From contig WSXV01000003.1 in NCBI GenBank assembly GCA_009773475.1, positions 1 to 64,000 of the forward strand: DNA of 64,000 bases, read 5' to 3'. Under the pieces are notes generated by a model. It ran no database searches. It was not told the DNA's origin and saw nothing but the letters and a program-made list of their open reading frames with translations. Below, piece by piece: positions 11,206 to 22,420 of this stretch (position 1 is the first letter of the stretch; the number at the start of each line of letters is the position of its first letter). The stretch is from Desulfobulbaceae bacterium. GTDB lineage: Bacteria; Desulfobacterota; Desulfobulbia; Desulfobulbales; Desulfocapsaceae. Position numbers and translations under genes: made by a program.

Positions 11206-11763
11206 ATGGGCGTGAGTTTGTTACGACCTGAACAGTGTTGTTTGCATGTCATCGATCCTCAGCAAAGTCTTATGGCCCATATTTTTGAGGCGGATCGAGT
11301 GGTTGCCAACATTTCCCGGTTGCTCCAATGCGCCAGGATTCTGAAGATGCCGATTCTTGCTAATACCCAGTATAAAAAAGGACTGGGACCCTATGTCCCT
11401 GAGCTGGAAGAGATGATGGCAGGAATTCCGCGTCCAGATAAGACCGAATTTAACGCTCTGGCGAATCTGGAGACCCGGTCGTTGATAAATCAATTGCCGG
11501 AAACTCTCACCACGCTCATCCTCGTTGGCGTTGAGACCCATATATGTATCTATCAGACAGCTATCGGAGCCCTGGAACGGGGTCTGGTCCCTTGGGTGGT
11601 GGCGGACGGGGTCTCATCGCGGACTAAAAACAACTACGATTTGGGACTCTCTCGTCTTGCTGCGCTGGGAGCCGTAGTTGGTCCGTCCGAGATGATTATT
11701 TATGAGTTGCTGGGCCGGGCCGGTACCCCGGAGTTCAAGGCCATGCTGCCCCATATTGTATAA
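11206..11763 (+). CDS. Isochorismatase-family cysteine hydrolase
   Basis: This 185-aa protein is of typical single-domain length. The family catalytic triad is visible as D17 (VIDPQQSL), K79 (DKTEFNAL) and C114 (GVETHICIYQ), and a Gly-Val-Glu/Thr cis-peptide region precedes the cysteine. It resembles YcaC-type hydrolases of unknown substrate rather than true isochorismatases. AAAGGA lies before the ATG. It is 39 nt upstream of alaS and may be co-transcribed with it. The substrate cannot be assigned from sequence. Confidence 0.85.
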   Translation: MGVSLLRPEQCCLHVIDPQQSLMAHIFEADRVVANISRLLQCARILKMPILANTQYKKGLGPYVPELEEMMAGIPRPDKTEFNALANLETRSLINQLPETLTTLILVGVETHICIYQTAIGALERGLVPWVVADGVSSRTKNNYDLGLSRLAALGAVVGPSEMIIYELLGRAGTPEFKAMLPHIV

Positions 11764-11802
11764 GGCGGTTTCTTTTATATCCTAATTTATTGAGTTTTTA
11801 TT

Positions 11803-14451
11803 ATGAACGGAAATACCATTCGCCAGAAATTTCTAGACTACTTTGCCAAACATGATCACACCTTGGTGGAGAGCTCGTCTCTCATACCCAAGGATGATCC
11901 CACCCTGCTTTTTACCAATGCCGGTATGGTTCAGTTTAAAACGGTGTTTATGGGTGAAGACCGGCGGGAGTACGTGCGGGCCACCACTTCTCAGCGTTGT
12001 GTTCGAGCTGGCGGTAAGCATAATGATCTTGAAAATGTTGGATATACGGCGCGCCATCATACCTTTTTTGAGATGCTGGGGAATTTCTCCTTTGGCGATT
12101 ATTTCAAGGAAGACGCCATTCGCTTTGCCTGGGAGTTTCTTGTCATCGAGCTTGGGGTGCCTGCAGAGCAGCTCTGGGTCTCGGTCTATGAAGAGGATGA
12201 TGAGGCCTATGTCCTGTGGGAAAAAGTTGAAGGGCTGCTGCCTGGTCGTATTGTCCGGATGGGAGAAAAGGATAATTTCTGGGCCATGGGCGACACCGGC
12301 CCCTGCGGGCCCTGTTCTGAAATCCATATTGACCAAGGAGTCGAGGCGGGCTGCGGCCGCCCTGGCTGCGCTTTGGGCTGCGACTGTGATCGTTTCCTTG
12401 AGCTGTGGAATTTGGTCTTCATGCAGTTTAATCGAGCTGCGGATGGAACTATGACCCGACTCCCCAAGCCCAGTATTGATACAGGGATGGGGCTCGAACG
12501 CGTGGCGGCGGTTCTTCAGGGGAAAGTTAATAATTATGACTCAGATCTTTTTCAGCCGATTATTCAACAACTGGAAGTGCTCTCCGGACGTAGCTATGGT
12601 CAGGATGTAGCTGATTCTACAGCCATGCGGGTTATTGCTGACCATGCCCGTGCCACTACCTTTCTGGTATCTGATGGTGTCCTGCCCTCCAATGAAGGCA
12701 GGGGGTATGTCTTGCGTCGGATCATGCGTCGAGCCGTCCGTTTTGGGCGCAACCTTGGCCTTATCAAGCCATTTATGGATGAGGTGACAACAAGTGTGGT
12801 TGTTGCCATGGCCCACGCCTATCCCCATCTTCTGGACGCGGTGGAGTTGCTGAAAAAAGTGGTTGTGAGCGAAGAAGAGCGTTTTCGAGAGACGCTGGAA
12901 AATGGCCTTGCCCTTCTGGATGAAGAGATCGAACGCATTGGACGGGACAGTGATCCGGTAGTAGCCGGAGATTTTATCTTTAAATTATATGATACCTATG
13001 GTTTTCCCATGGATATTGTACGGGATATCTCCCTTGAAAAAAAGATCGGCTTTGATGAAGCGGGATTTCATATTGCTATGAACCAGCAACGTGCTCAGTC
13101 TCGAGCCTCCTGGAAAGGGGATGCCATTAAGCTTCGTGAGCAGGGGGTGAAGGATCTTGCTGAGTGTGGTGCTCGCGCGGAGTTCGTTGGGTATGAACAA
13201 CTTGCGGTCAAGACTCGGGTCAATGCCTTGCTCAGTCCCACTGGGTTTGAGGTCTCCGAGATAACCTGTGGCTCAGAGGGCCGACTGTTTGTCCTGAAAA
13301 CGCCTTTTTATGCGGAATCCGGTGGTCAGGCAGGGGATGTGGGGATGGTGCACTGGGGAGACGGGTATGCCCGGGTAATAGGGACATGTACCGGAGCTGA
13401 TGGGATTATTCTTCACCAATTGCGGGTGGAAGAAGGGAGCTTACGTCTCGGTCAGGAAATTGAACTGTCTGTGTCAGGGGAGCAACGGGGAGATACCGCA
13501 GCGAATCATACAGCAACTCACCTGCTGCAGGCAGCGATGCGTGAGATTCTTGGGGAACATGTTAAGCAGGCTGGCTCACTTGTGACCCCAGAGAGATTAC
13601 GTTTTGATTTCACGCATTTTACCCCTCTCAGTCATGAGGAGATAAATGAGATAGAGCGACGAGTAAACGAAAAAATTCGAAGCAATATGACCGTTGATAC
13701 CCAGCTTCTTGCCAGAGATGCAGCTATTGAAATGGGCGCCACCGCACTTTTTGGTGAACGGTATGGTGATCAGGTGAGGGTGGTTTCGGCAGGTGATTTC
13801 AGCAAGGAGCTATGTGGTGGAACACATGTTTCGGCCACTGGAGCAATTGGTTTGTTCAAGATTGTCTCGGAAAGCGGGATTGCAGCAGGGGTTCGGCGAA
13901 TAGAGGCTTTAACCGGGAGGGCAGCCATTGCCAATATACAGGCAATGGGGGAGCGCGAACAGGAGCTTTGTCATTCCATGAATGTTAAGCCGGAAGGGAT
14001 TTCTGATAAATTCAAATTAATGGCCAGCGCCCAAAAACAACTGGAAAAACAACTGGCAGAGTTTGCAACCAAGCTGGCCGTCACTGATCTCGACCATATA
14101 TTGCATACGGCTGTGGAAGTGAAAGGAATCAAAGTCATAGCGGCCCGGGTTGAGCTCGACAGCCCTCAGACCCTTCGTGAGCTAGGAGATCGGGTACGCG
14201 ATTGTATGGGGTCAGGAGTGGCGGTACTGGGAGGGGTTATTGGGGACAAGGTCGTGCTGCTGGCAATAGTCTCCAAAGATCTTACAGAGAAAATTTCTGC
14301 GGGGGGCTTGGTTGGAAAAGTTGCTGCTATGGTTGGTGGAAAGGGTGGGGGAAGATCAGATATGGCCCAGGCCGGTGGGCCTATGACCGATAAATTAAAT
14401 GGAGCTGTAGCTGCTGTGCGTATTTTTGTGCAGAATATGCTGAGTGAATAG
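11803..14451 (+). CDS. alaS: Alanyl-tRNA synthetase
   Basis: At 882 aa this class II synthetase has the full family length. It charges tRNA-Ala and contains an aminoacylation domain (FTNAGMVQFK, and GDTGPCGPCSEIH around 165-177), an editing domain, and a C-terminal C-Ala region ending in a glycine-rich GGKGGGRSDMAQAG segment. The editing-site zinc ligands are present: H569 and H573 in NHTATHLL, then C671 and H675 in ELCGGTH. The start ATG at 11803 gives the canonical GNTIRQKFLDYFA beginning, although no strong Shine-Dalgarno is seen. Confidence 0.98.
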   Translation: MNGNTIRQKFLDYFAKHDHTLVESSSLIPKDDPTLLFTNAGMVQFKTVFMGEDRREYVRATTSQRCVRAGGKHNDLENVGYTARHHTFFEMLGNFSFGDYFKEDAIRFAWEFLVIELGVPAEQLWVSVYEEDDEAYVLWEKVEGLLPGRIVRMGEKDNFWAMGDTGPCGPCSEIHIDQGVEAGCGRPGCALGCDCDRFLELWNLVFMQFNRAADGTMTRLPKPSIDTGMGLERVAAVLQGKVNNYDSDLFQPIIQQLEVLSGRSYGQDVADSTAMRVIADHARATTFLVSDGVLPSNEGRGYVLRRIMRRAVRFGRNLGLIKPFMDEVTTSVVVAMAHAYPHLLDAVELLKKVVVSEEERFRETLENGLALLDEEIERIGRDSDPVVAGDFIFKLYDTYGFPMDIVRDISLEKKIGFDEAGFHIAMNQQRAQSRASWKGDAIKLREQGVKDLAECGARAEFVGYEQLAVKTRVNALLSPTGFEVSEITCGSEGRLFVLKTPFYAESGGQAGDVGMVHWGDGYARVIGTCTGADGIILHQLRVEEGSLRLGQEIELSVSGEQRGDTAANHTATHLLQAAMREILGEHVKQAGSLVTPERLRFDFTHFTPLSHEEINEIERRVNEKIRSNMTVDTQLLARDAAIEMGATALFGERYGDQVRVVSAGDFSKELCGGTHVSATGAIGLFKIVSESGIAAGVRRIEALTGRAAIANIQAMGEREQELCHSMNVKPEGISDKFKLMASAQKQLEKQLAEFATKLAVTDLDHILHTAVEVKGIKVIAARVELDSPQTLRELGDRVRDCMGSGVAVLGGVIGDKVVLLAIVSKDLTEKISAGGLVGKVAAMVGGKGGGRSDMAQAGGPMTDKLNGAVAAVRIFVQNMLSE

Positions 14452-14552
14452 AGCAATTTTGCATATTAATTTTGTGAAGATAGGTGAGAAAAATGGCATA
14501 AATCAGCTGTTATTGTTCAAGAATCTTCCCTGAAGGTTCACCACAAAAAAAG

Positions 14553-14581
14553 TTGACACGCTTCATTATATGATGTAGAAC
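14553..14581 (+). promoter_or_regulatory. Candidate sigma-70 promoter of the ATP synthase operon
   Basis: TTGACA (14553-14558), 17 nt, then TAGAAC (14576-14581). It lies about 80 nt upstream of the first atp gene. Confidence 0.55.
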
Positions 14582-14658
14582 CCTCTTTCATATTGTGAAT
14601 CGTCATTCATTTTGAATGAAATTTCTGTGTATCTTAGTTGAACAGGAGCGTATAAAAA

Positions 14659-15084
14659 ATGATTACAATGGACATCACCCTCGTCATTCAGATAGTAAAC
14701 ATGTTTGTTTTGATGTTTCTGCTGAATGCAATTATTTACAAGCCCGTGCGTAAGATATTGCGGGATCGTGCTACGAAGTTTCAGGAGATGCAGGATGATG
14801 TTGCGAAGCTTCAGGATAACGCACGTCGCCGGCAGGAAGAAGTTGATAAGAAAATGATGTTAGCTTCTGGAAAGGCTAAAGAGGCATTGGATTCAGCCAG
14901 GGCAAGTGCGCAGGCTGCCGGGGATGAGAAATTGTCGGCCATTAAAGCTGAGGCCGATGCGGAAAAAAATAAGCAGTTGGCAGAGGTGAAAATTCAGATT
15001 GTAGCTGCTGGAAAAGATCTGCAGGCTAATCTGGACGGTTTTGCCACTGCCATGGCTAGTAAAATTCTGGGAAGGAGCTTCTAA
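14659..15084 (+). CDS. atpF: ATP synthase F0 subunit b' (short b-type subunit)
   Basis: This 141-aa peripheral-stalk subunit has one N-terminal membrane helix (about residues 5-27, ITLVIQIVNMFVLMFLLNAI). A long charged amphipathic coiled coil follows. It is the first gene of the operon, immediately before a second b-type subunit, as in organisms that use b/b' heterodimers. AGGAG sits about 11 nt from the ATG at 14659; an internal ATG at 14668 would trim three residues. The subunits a and c of the rotor/stator are not in this cluster. Confidence 0.88.
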   Translation: MITMDITLVIQIVNMFVLMFLLNAIIYKPVRKILRDRATKFQEMQDDVAKLQDNARRRQEEVDKKMMLASGKAKEALDSARASAQAAGDEKLSAIKAEADAEKNKQLAEVKIQIVAAGKDLQANLDGFATAMASKILGRSF

Positions 15085-15085
15085 G

Positions 15086-15751
15086 ATGAAAAGGGTGCAA
15101 CGAATGGCCAAAAATTGCGTGCTGTTTGCCGCAGTCTTGTGGTTCTCTTTGGCATTGGGTTCTGTTGTCTGGGCATCTGATGCAGGTTCCGTCGCAAAAG
15201 ATAGTGGGCATGCTGTAGTGGCAGCTGGCGCCTCTGATGCAGGTCATGCTGTGTACAACAGCTTGTCACCGGCTAAATTGAAGGATTTAGGTCTTAGGGT
15301 TATGAACTTTGTCGCCCTAATGATTATTCTTATCAAGTTTGGTGCTAAGCCCATTGGGTCAGCTCTTTCAGGTCGTCGTAAGCAGGTGAAAGATGATCTG
15401 GAATCTTTGGAGGCGAAAAAAGCAGCGGCTGAGCGCTCATATAAAGAATTTTCTGCCAAGCTGGCTTCAGTTGAAAAGGAAGTTGATCAAATAGTCGAAA
15501 AGGCGATTGCCCAAGCTGAAATTGAAAAGGCAAAGATTATTGATCGCGCTGAAAAAATGGCAGAAGATATAAAACGTCAGGCGCAGATGGCGGTTGCCAA
15601 TGAGGTTGCTGCTGCACGGCGGATGTTGAAGAATGAGATTGCAGATCAAGCGGCAGTCATGGCTGAGGCGTTAATCATTAAGAATCTGACCGGTGATGAT
15701 CAGGTCAAGATTGTGGAAGATTACTTAGACAAGGTAGGGGCCATCCAGTGA
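15086..15751 (+). CDS. atpF: ATP synthase F0 subunit b with N-terminal signal-like extension
   Basis: This 221-aa second b-type subunit begins with a hydrophobic, signal-peptide-like segment (about 12-30, ending VVWASDAG). A small Ala/Gly/Asp/His-rich stretch with two DAG-containing near-repeats follows. Then come the normal membrane helix (about 72-92, RVMNFVALMIILIKFG) and the coiled-coil stalk. The extension makes it about 50 residues longer than a typical b subunit. AAGGAG precedes the ATG at 15086, two nt after the previous stop. It overlaps atpH by 4 nt (GTGA). Confidence 0.88.
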   Translation: MKRVQRMAKNCVLFAAVLWFSLALGSVVWASDAGSVAKDSGHAVVAAGASDAGHAVYNSLSPAKLKDLGLRVMNFVALMIILIKFGAKPIGSALSGRRKQVKDDLESLEAKKAAAERSYKEFSAKLASVEKEVDQIVEKAIAQAEIEKAKIIDRAEKMAEDIKRQAQMAVANEVAAARRMLKNEIADQAAVMAEALIIKNLTGDDQVKIVEDYLDKVGAIQ

Positions 15752-16293
15752 AACAGACAATCTTAGCACGAAGATATGCCAAGGCGCTTTTCGCCGTTGG
15801 CAAGGAAGAAGGAAAGTTTGAGGAGTATAATGAAACACTGCAAGGGGTCGCAGGCTTATATGCTTCCCACCCGCAGGTGGTTGATGCCTTGACTAATCCT
15901 CTCTATCCCATGGATATTCGCCAGAAAGTAATGGCTGGCATGATTGTATCCATGGGTGTCGAAAAGATTATGGCCAATTTTCTCAATCTTTTGGTTGAAA
16001 AAAAACGGGCTGTTATTCTTCCTGAGGTCGCGGAAGAATTTCAGGCCATGGTTGATAATGAAAAGAATGTCAGTCACGGCTCTGTCGTGTCTGCCATAGC
16101 GTTGAGTGAAGCATTGCAAGACAAGGTTCGGGCAGCATTAGAAAAGCTTACCGGTAAGAAAGTGGCACTGACCACAAGTGTCGATCCTTCAATCATCGGT
16201 GGTATCATCGCCAAGGTTGGAGATTTGGAGCTCGATGGCAGTATCAGGACACAACTTGCTGGTTTAAAAGATTCCATTAAGGGGAGAGATTAG
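15748..16293 (+). CDS. atpH: ATP synthase F1 subunit delta (OSCP)
   Basis: This 181-aa protein joins the peripheral stalk to the top of F1. The N-terminal helical bundle ([16 protein letters not shown]) and the conserved C-terminal [20 protein letters not shown] are typical. The start is GTG at 15748, overlapping the stop of the upstream gene, with AGGGG about 10 nt before it. It is followed within 2 nt by atpA. Confidence 0.95.
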   Translation: MKQTILARRYAKALFAVGKEEGKFEEYNETLQGVAGLYASHPQVVDALTNPLYPMDIRQKVMAGMIVSMGVEKIMANFLNLLVEKKRAVILPEVAEEFQAMVDNEKNVSHGSVVSAIALSEALQDKVRAALEKLTGKKVALTTSVDPSIIGGIIAKVGDLELDGSIRTQLAGLKDSIKGRD

Positions 16294-16295
16294 AA

Positions 16296-17819
16296 ATGCA
16301 AATCAGAGCAGAGGAAATCAGTCAGATTATTAAAGATCAGATTGGCGGGTACGAGACCAGTATTGACCTGAATGAAACCGGTACTGTAATATCGGTAGGT
16401 GATGGTATTGCTCGTGTTTATGGCGTTCAGAACTGCATGGCCATGGAGCTCCTCGAGTTTCCCGGTGGAATTATGGGTCTTGCCTTGAATCTTGAGGAAG
16501 ACAATGTCGGTTGTGCGGTCCTTGGCAGTGTTCGAGGAATCAAGGAAGGAGACATCGTCAAGAGAACTGGTAAGATTGCTGAGGTGCCCGTTGGACCAGC
16601 CATGGAAGGCCGTGTTGTTGATGGTATTGGATTCCCCATTGATGGTCAAGGTCCGATCAAAACAACTGAAACTGCCAAGATTGAAGTTTTGGCCCCCGGT
16701 GTTATTGCCCGTAAAGGCGTCCATCAACCCTGTTATACTGGCGCAAAAGCTGTAGATGCGATGACTCCGGTTGGCAAAGGACAACGAGAGCTGATCATTG
16801 GCGATCGTCAGATCGGCAAGACCGCACTTTGTGTTGATGCAATCATTGCCCAGAAAGAAACGGATGTACATTGTATCTATGTAGCTGTTGGTCAGAAAAA
16901 ATCAACAGTAGCCCTGGTTGTTGAGGCTTTGCGTAAGCACGGTGCCATGGCCTATACCACAGTGGTTGCTGCCTGTGCTTCAGATCCTGCTCCAATGCAG
17001 TACATCGCACCCTTTGCCGGGACCTCTATGGGTGAATATTATCGTGACCGTGGTCAGCATGCCCTTATTATTTATGATGATCTGTCAAAACAGGCTGTTG
17101 CTTATCGCGAGCTTTCTCTTCTGCTCAGGCGTCCGCCTGGACGTGAAGCCTATCCTGGCGACATCTTCTTCAACCATTCACGACTACTTGAGCGCTCTGC
17201 CAAGGTAAATGATGAGCTTGGTGCCGGCTCACTTACTGCCCTGCCTATTATTGAAACCCAGGCTGGTGACGTTTCTGCCTTTATTCCCACAAATGTTATC
17301 TCCATTACAGACGGCCAGGTCTATCTTGAGCCAAACCTCTTCTTCTCAGGCGTCCGACCAGCAATCAATGTTGGTTTGTCGGTATCCCGCGTTGGTGGTT
17401 CTGCTCAGGTTAAAGCCATGAAGCAGGTGGCTGGTACTCTGCGTCTTGATCTTGCTCAGTATCGTGAGCTCGCTGCCTTTGCCGCTTTTGGCTCAGATCT
17501 TGATGCCGCTACTCAGGCTCAGTTGACCCGTGGAGAACGTCTGGTGGAAATTCTCAAGCAGCCTCAATATCAGCCACTTCCAATGCAGAAGCAAGTAACC
17601 ATTCTGTATGCTGGAGCCAATGGCTATCTTGACAGCCTACCGGTTAATACCCTCAAGGACTATGAAGCCGAACTTTTTAACTATATTGAGACCAATGATC
17701 CTTCTATTTTTGCAGATCTTAAGGCTCAAGAAGTTTTTACCGATGATATTAAGGCCAAGCTTAATAAAGTTTTGACCAGTTTCGGTCAAACCTTCAAGGC
17801 AACCAGGGGTATCAATTAA
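16296..17819 (+). CDS. atpA: ATP synthase F1 subunit alpha
   Basis: This 507-aa non-catalytic nucleotide-binding subunit carries the Walker A motif GDRQIGKT at residues 169-176. The family signature [17 protein letters not shown] is in the second half. Length and order match F-type enzymes. It is part of the contiguous b'-b-delta-alpha-gamma-beta-epsilon transcription unit. Confidence 0.98.
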   Translation: MQIRAEEISQIIKDQIGGYETSIDLNETGTVISVGDGIARVYGVQNCMAMELLEFPGGIMGLALNLEEDNVGCAVLGSVRGIKEGDIVKRTGKIAEVPVGPAMEGRVVDGIGFPIDGQGPIKTTETAKIEVLAPGVIARKGVHQPCYTGAKAVDAMTPVGKGQRELIIGDRQIGKTALCVDAIIAQKETDVHCIYVAVGQKKSTVALVVEALRKHGAMAYTTVVAACASDPAPMQYIAPFAGTSMGEYYRDRGQHALIIYDDLSKQAVAYRELSLLLRRPPGREAYPGDIFFNHSRLLERSAKVNDELGAGSLTALPIIETQAGDVSAFIPTNVISITDGQVYLEPNLFFSGVRPAINVGLSVSRVGGSAQVKAMKQVAGTLRLDLAQYRELAAFAAFGSDLDAATQAQLTRGERLVEILKQPQYQPLPMQKQVTILYAGANGYLDSLPVNTLKDYEAELFNYIETNDPSIFADLKAQEVFTDDIKAKLNKVLTSFGQTFKATRGIN

Positions 17820-17865
17820 AGATATCAATTTTTAGGTCTCAACCAAGAGAGGATAATGGTTTGCC

Positions 17866-18741
17866 ATGGCGAGCTTAAAAGACGTTAAGACTAAGATTGG
17901 TGGGGTTAAGAAAACCGCGCAAATTACCAAGGCCATGAATATGGTGGCCTCAGCGCGGCTTCGTGGAGCCCAGATGAAGATGGAGGCTTTCCGTCCCTAT
18001 TCATCGAAATTTGAAGAGGCGATGTCTAATCTTTCAGGGGGAGCGAATACAGCTTCTTTTCCCTTGATGGAAGTGAGAAAAGTTTCTTCTGTTGAAATTG
18101 TGATTGTTACATCTGATCGTGGGCTGTGTGGTTCATTTAATGCAAACATTAATAAGCTTGCTGAAAAAAAAATGAAGGCCTACGAAGCAGAAGGGAAAAA
18201 AGTCAGCATTGTATGTGTAGGAAAGAAAGGACATCAATATTTTAAGAAGACAGGGAAGGTTAGAAAATCCTATACTGATATAATGGCAGGATTTCAGATG
18301 TTCCACGCACGCGAAATTGCCCAGGATGTTGCTGATAATTTTGTGAAGGGCGGTTCTGATAAGGTTGAGGTTCTCTATGGTCATTTTAAATCAGTAGCGG
18401 TACAGCGGCCTGCTGCTCAGGATTTACTTCCTGTACAACCCGTTGTAGGAGCTAGTGAAGTTAAGAAGAAAGCGATTAGTGGAGATTATATTTATGAGCC
18501 ATCCACTGAAGAAATTATGAACGTTATGCAGCCGCTGTATCTGAATGTAATTTTGTACCATGCCATGCTTGAGGTCGGTGCAAGTGAGCATGCTGCTAGA
18601 ATGACGGCGATGGATAATGCTACTACTGCCTGTCGTGATATAGTAAATAGCCTGACTCTGGTATATAACAAGGCTCGTCAGGCCGCCGTTACTGGTGAGC
18701 TGATGGATATCGTTGGTGGAGCTGAAGCCCTTAAGGGATAA
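17866..18741 (+). CDS. atpG: ATP synthase F1 subunit gamma
   Basis: This 291-aa rotor shaft has the conserved N-terminal helix KTKIGGVKKTAQITKAMNMV and the C-terminal helix HAARMTAMDNATTACRDIV, the two ends that form the coiled coil inside alpha3beta3. The central domain contains the usual TSDRGLCGSFNANI. It lies 46 nt after atpA and 44 nt before atpD. Confidence 0.97.
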   Translation: MASLKDVKTKIGGVKKTAQITKAMNMVASARLRGAQMKMEAFRPYSSKFEEAMSNLSGGANTASFPLMEVRKVSSVEIVIVTSDRGLCGSFNANINKLAEKKMKAYEAEGKKVSIVCVGKKGHQYFKKTGKVRKSYTDIMAGFQMFHAREIAQDVADNFVKGGSDKVEVLYGHFKSVAVQRPAAQDLLPVQPVVGASEVKKKAISGDYIYEPSTEEIMNVMQPLYLNVILYHAMLEVGASEHAARMTAMDNATTACRDIVNSLTLVYNKARQAAVTGELMDIVGGAEALKG

Positions 18742-18779
18742 TAGACCATTACCAATTTAAAGACTGTGAGGAGGGGTGA

Positions 18780-20201
<1,422 letters not shown>

Positions 20202-20228
20202 TCTAAGACTTTTGAAGAGGTCAATTCA

Positions 20229-20642
20229 ATGGCTCAACAAATACGACTTGAAGTAGTTACCCCGAATGGTGCTGTTGTCAGTGAAGATGTCGACATCGTA
20301 AATGCTCCAGGATATGGAGGTGATTTTGGTGTACTTGCCAATCATGCCCCTTTTCTTTCAACAATACGAATAGGTTTACTTACCTATGAGCAGGGAAAGA
20401 AGCGTGAGAATCTTATGATTAGTGGTGGGTTTTGTGAAGTTTCTAATAATCAAATTACCTTTCTTGTTGAAAGTGCTGAGCTCGGTCGTCAGATTGATGT
20501 TGATCGTGCCATGCGTGCTAAGGAACGAGCAGAGCAGCGACTTGCCAAAAGCGTACAGCATGATGACTTGATTAATAGAACCCGTGCTGAAGCTGCATTG
20601 CAAAGAGCATTAGCCCGTATGAAGGTCTCTAAAATGGCCTGA
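20229..20642 (+). CDS. atpC: ATP synthase F1 subunit epsilon
   Basis: This 137-aa protein has an N-terminal beta-sandwich ([19 protein letters not shown] and [16 protein letters not shown]) and a C-terminal helical hairpin that can act as an inhibitory arm. It is the last gene of the atp operon, followed 20 nt later by a strong terminator. Confidence 0.96.
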   Translation: MAQQIRLEVVTPNGAVVSEDVDIVNAPGYGGDFGVLANHAPFLSTIRIGLLTYEQGKKRENLMISGGFCEVSNNQITFLVESAELGRQIDVDRAMRAKERAEQRLAKSVQHDDLINRTRAEAALQRALARMKVSKMA

Positions 20643-20662
20643 TTTTTTCTGCTTATGATATT

Positions 20663-20703
20663 AAAAAAAAGGTCGTTCCTCTTATGGAACGACCTTTTTT
20701 TTT
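20663..20703 (+). terminator. Strong bidirectional terminator of the atp operon
   Basis: A 9-bp GC-containing stem (GGTCGTTCC at 20671-20679 with its complement at 20686-20694) has a 6-nt loop. It is flanked by eight A upstream and about nine T downstream, so it can act on both strands. Confidence 0.93.
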
Positions 20704-20838
20704 ACTTTTTATTCAATCCTTTCTCTGAAATTCCGACTTTTTTAATGGAATATCTAACTGCTTGTTATGACTCTTGATATTTATAGATTTTTTCCAATTT
20801 TTATAATTTTTTTTAAAGAAATAATTGTAGGTTGAAAT

Positions 20839-22266
20839 ATGAAAATTCAAGAGCGCATGGCTATTTCCCGGCAACGGACGATTGAATTACCCGTCACAGA
20901 ACGTGTCGCTAATTTTAACGAAATCGCTGCCGGCTATTCACTTGAGACAGCTCTTCTTGAGGCTAATCGTTGTCTTCAGTGTAAGAAACCATCGTGTCGT
21001 AGTGGTTGTCCTATTAATAATGATATCCCCGGTTTTATAGCGCATCTCCGTGAACATGAGTTTGAAAAGGCATATTGGAAGATTCGGGAGACATCCTCGA
21101 TGCCGGCTGTCTGCTCGCGGATATGTCCCCATGAAGTCCAGTGTGAAGGTTCCTGTGTTCGCGGGAAAGGGAAGGGCGAAGCAGTGGCCATAGGAATGCT
21201 CGAACGATTTATCGTTGATTGGATGGTTGCTCATAAAATGAATATTCAATCGCCTTGCTTGCTGCCACAACCCAAAAAAGTCGCCATTGTAGGGTCAGGC
21301 CCTGCTGGAATGTCTGTTGCCTATTACTTATCCCATAAAGGAATTCATTGCACGGTGTTTGAGAGTCTTTCTCAATTTGGCGGGATGTTAACCTTTGGAA
21401 TTCCTCCCTTCCGTTTACCTCGCAGTATTGTTCAAGCAGAGTTTGATGCCCTTAAAAGTTGTGGTGTCGCTATCTGTGAGGGGGTGACTATAGGTAAAGA
21501 TAAAACGTTGACTGATTTAAGAGATGAAGGTTTTGATGCTGTTTTTCTCGGAGTTGGGGCGCATGCGAGTCGAAAACTGGGGCTCGAACATGAAGAGAAT
21601 ACAATTGGAGTTATACACGGAGTAGATTATCTGCGACGTGTTAATCAGGCAGAAAAAATCGATCTTGGCAACAAAGTTGTTGTTGTTGGTGGTGGCAACG
21701 TGGCTATTGATGTGGCGCGAACTGCCCTTCGTTTAGGTTCAACAGATGTTTTTATCCTGTATCGACGGACGAAGGATGAAATGCCTGCTTCTCGAGCCGA
21801 GATTCATCATCTTGAAGAAGAGGGCGTTCATATTGAGACGTTAGCAGCGCCAGTTAGAATTCTTCATGAGAATAATATACTCGTTGGCGTTGAGTGTGTA
21901 CGCATGGAACTAGGTGAGCCTGATTCTTCTGGAAGAAGGAGACCGGTGGCTCTGGAATCATCCAATTTTGTTATCACCGCTGATTCGGTCATTCCTGCAA
22001 TCAGTCAGAAGGTGGATCATACTGCTGATCATGGACTTGGATTTACTCTGACTAAACAAGGCACTTATGAAACTGATCCTATGACCTTACAGACTTCGGT
22101 TGAATGGATTTTCGCCGGTGGAGATGATGTCTTAGGTCCCCAGACTGCAGCAAAGGCAGTGTATCAAGGAAAGGTCGCTGCGGAATCAATCGAACGTTTT
22201 TTAAACGGTCAGGACCTGATGAGTGAGCGTCAGTTTTTGTGTAAGCTACCTGCACAAGCCAAATAA
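20839..22266 (+). CDS. gltA: NADPH-dependent glutamate synthase small-subunit / NfnL-type flavoprotein
   Basis: This 475-aa protein begins with a cysteine-rich domain for two [4Fe-4S] clusters: CLQCKKPSCRSGCP from C45, then CSRICPHEVQCEGSC. The FAD-binding GSGPAG is at 152-157, and a second Rossmann site GGGNVAIDVARTA around 282-295 binds NAD(P)H. This is the GltA/GltD/NfnL/SudA family, which passes electrons from NADPH or ferredoxin. The usual partner of Nfn/SudAB enzymes, a PyrK-like ferredoxin-NAD reductase subunit, is not adjacent. A stand-alone homotetrameric glutamate synthase or another electron-transfer role are both possible. The gene is monocistronic, lying between two terminator-like regions. 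Confidence 0.85.
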   Translation: MKIQERMAISRQRTIELPVTERVANFNEIAAGYSLETALLEANRCLQCKKPSCRSGCPINNDIPGFIAHLREHEFEKAYWKIRETSSMPAVCSRICPHEVQCEGSCVRGKGKGEAVAIGMLERFIVDWMVAHKMNIQSPCLLPQPKKVAIVGSGPAGMSVAYYLSHKGIHCTVFESLSQFGGMLTFGIPPFRLPRSIVQAEFDALKSCGVAICEGVTIGKDKTLTDLRDEGFDAVFLGVGAHASRKLGLEHEENTIGVIHGVDYLRRVNQAEKIDLGNKVVVVGGGNVAIDVARTALRLGSTDVFILYRRTKDEMPASRAEIHHLEEEGVHIETLAAPVRILHENNILVGVECVRMELGEPDSSGRRRPVALESSNFVITADSVIPAISQKVDHTADHGLGFTLTKQGTYETDPMTLQTSVEWIFAGGDDVLGPQTAAKAVYQGKVAAESIERFLNGQDLMSERQFLCKLPAQAK

Positions 22267-22316
22267 AGCCAATTGAAAGGAATGCCGAGTCGTTCTCTTT
22301 GATTCCGCTGTTGTAT

Positions 22317-22358
22317 AAAAAAATGGATAGGCAACCATTTTTAAGCTTCTCGCCTATC
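22317..22358. terminator. Possible terminator between convergent genes
   Basis: Two overlapping hairpins are possible: an AT-rich 8-bp stem AAAAATGG / CCATTTTT (22319-22342) and GATAGGC / GCCTATC (22326-22332 / 22352-22358). They lie between convergent genes. Confidence 0.35.
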
Positions 22359-22420
22359 TTCTGCCAAATGTAAATTTAAGAAGATGGGGCATTAAGAAGC
22401 CTGTTTATGCAATTTTATCT

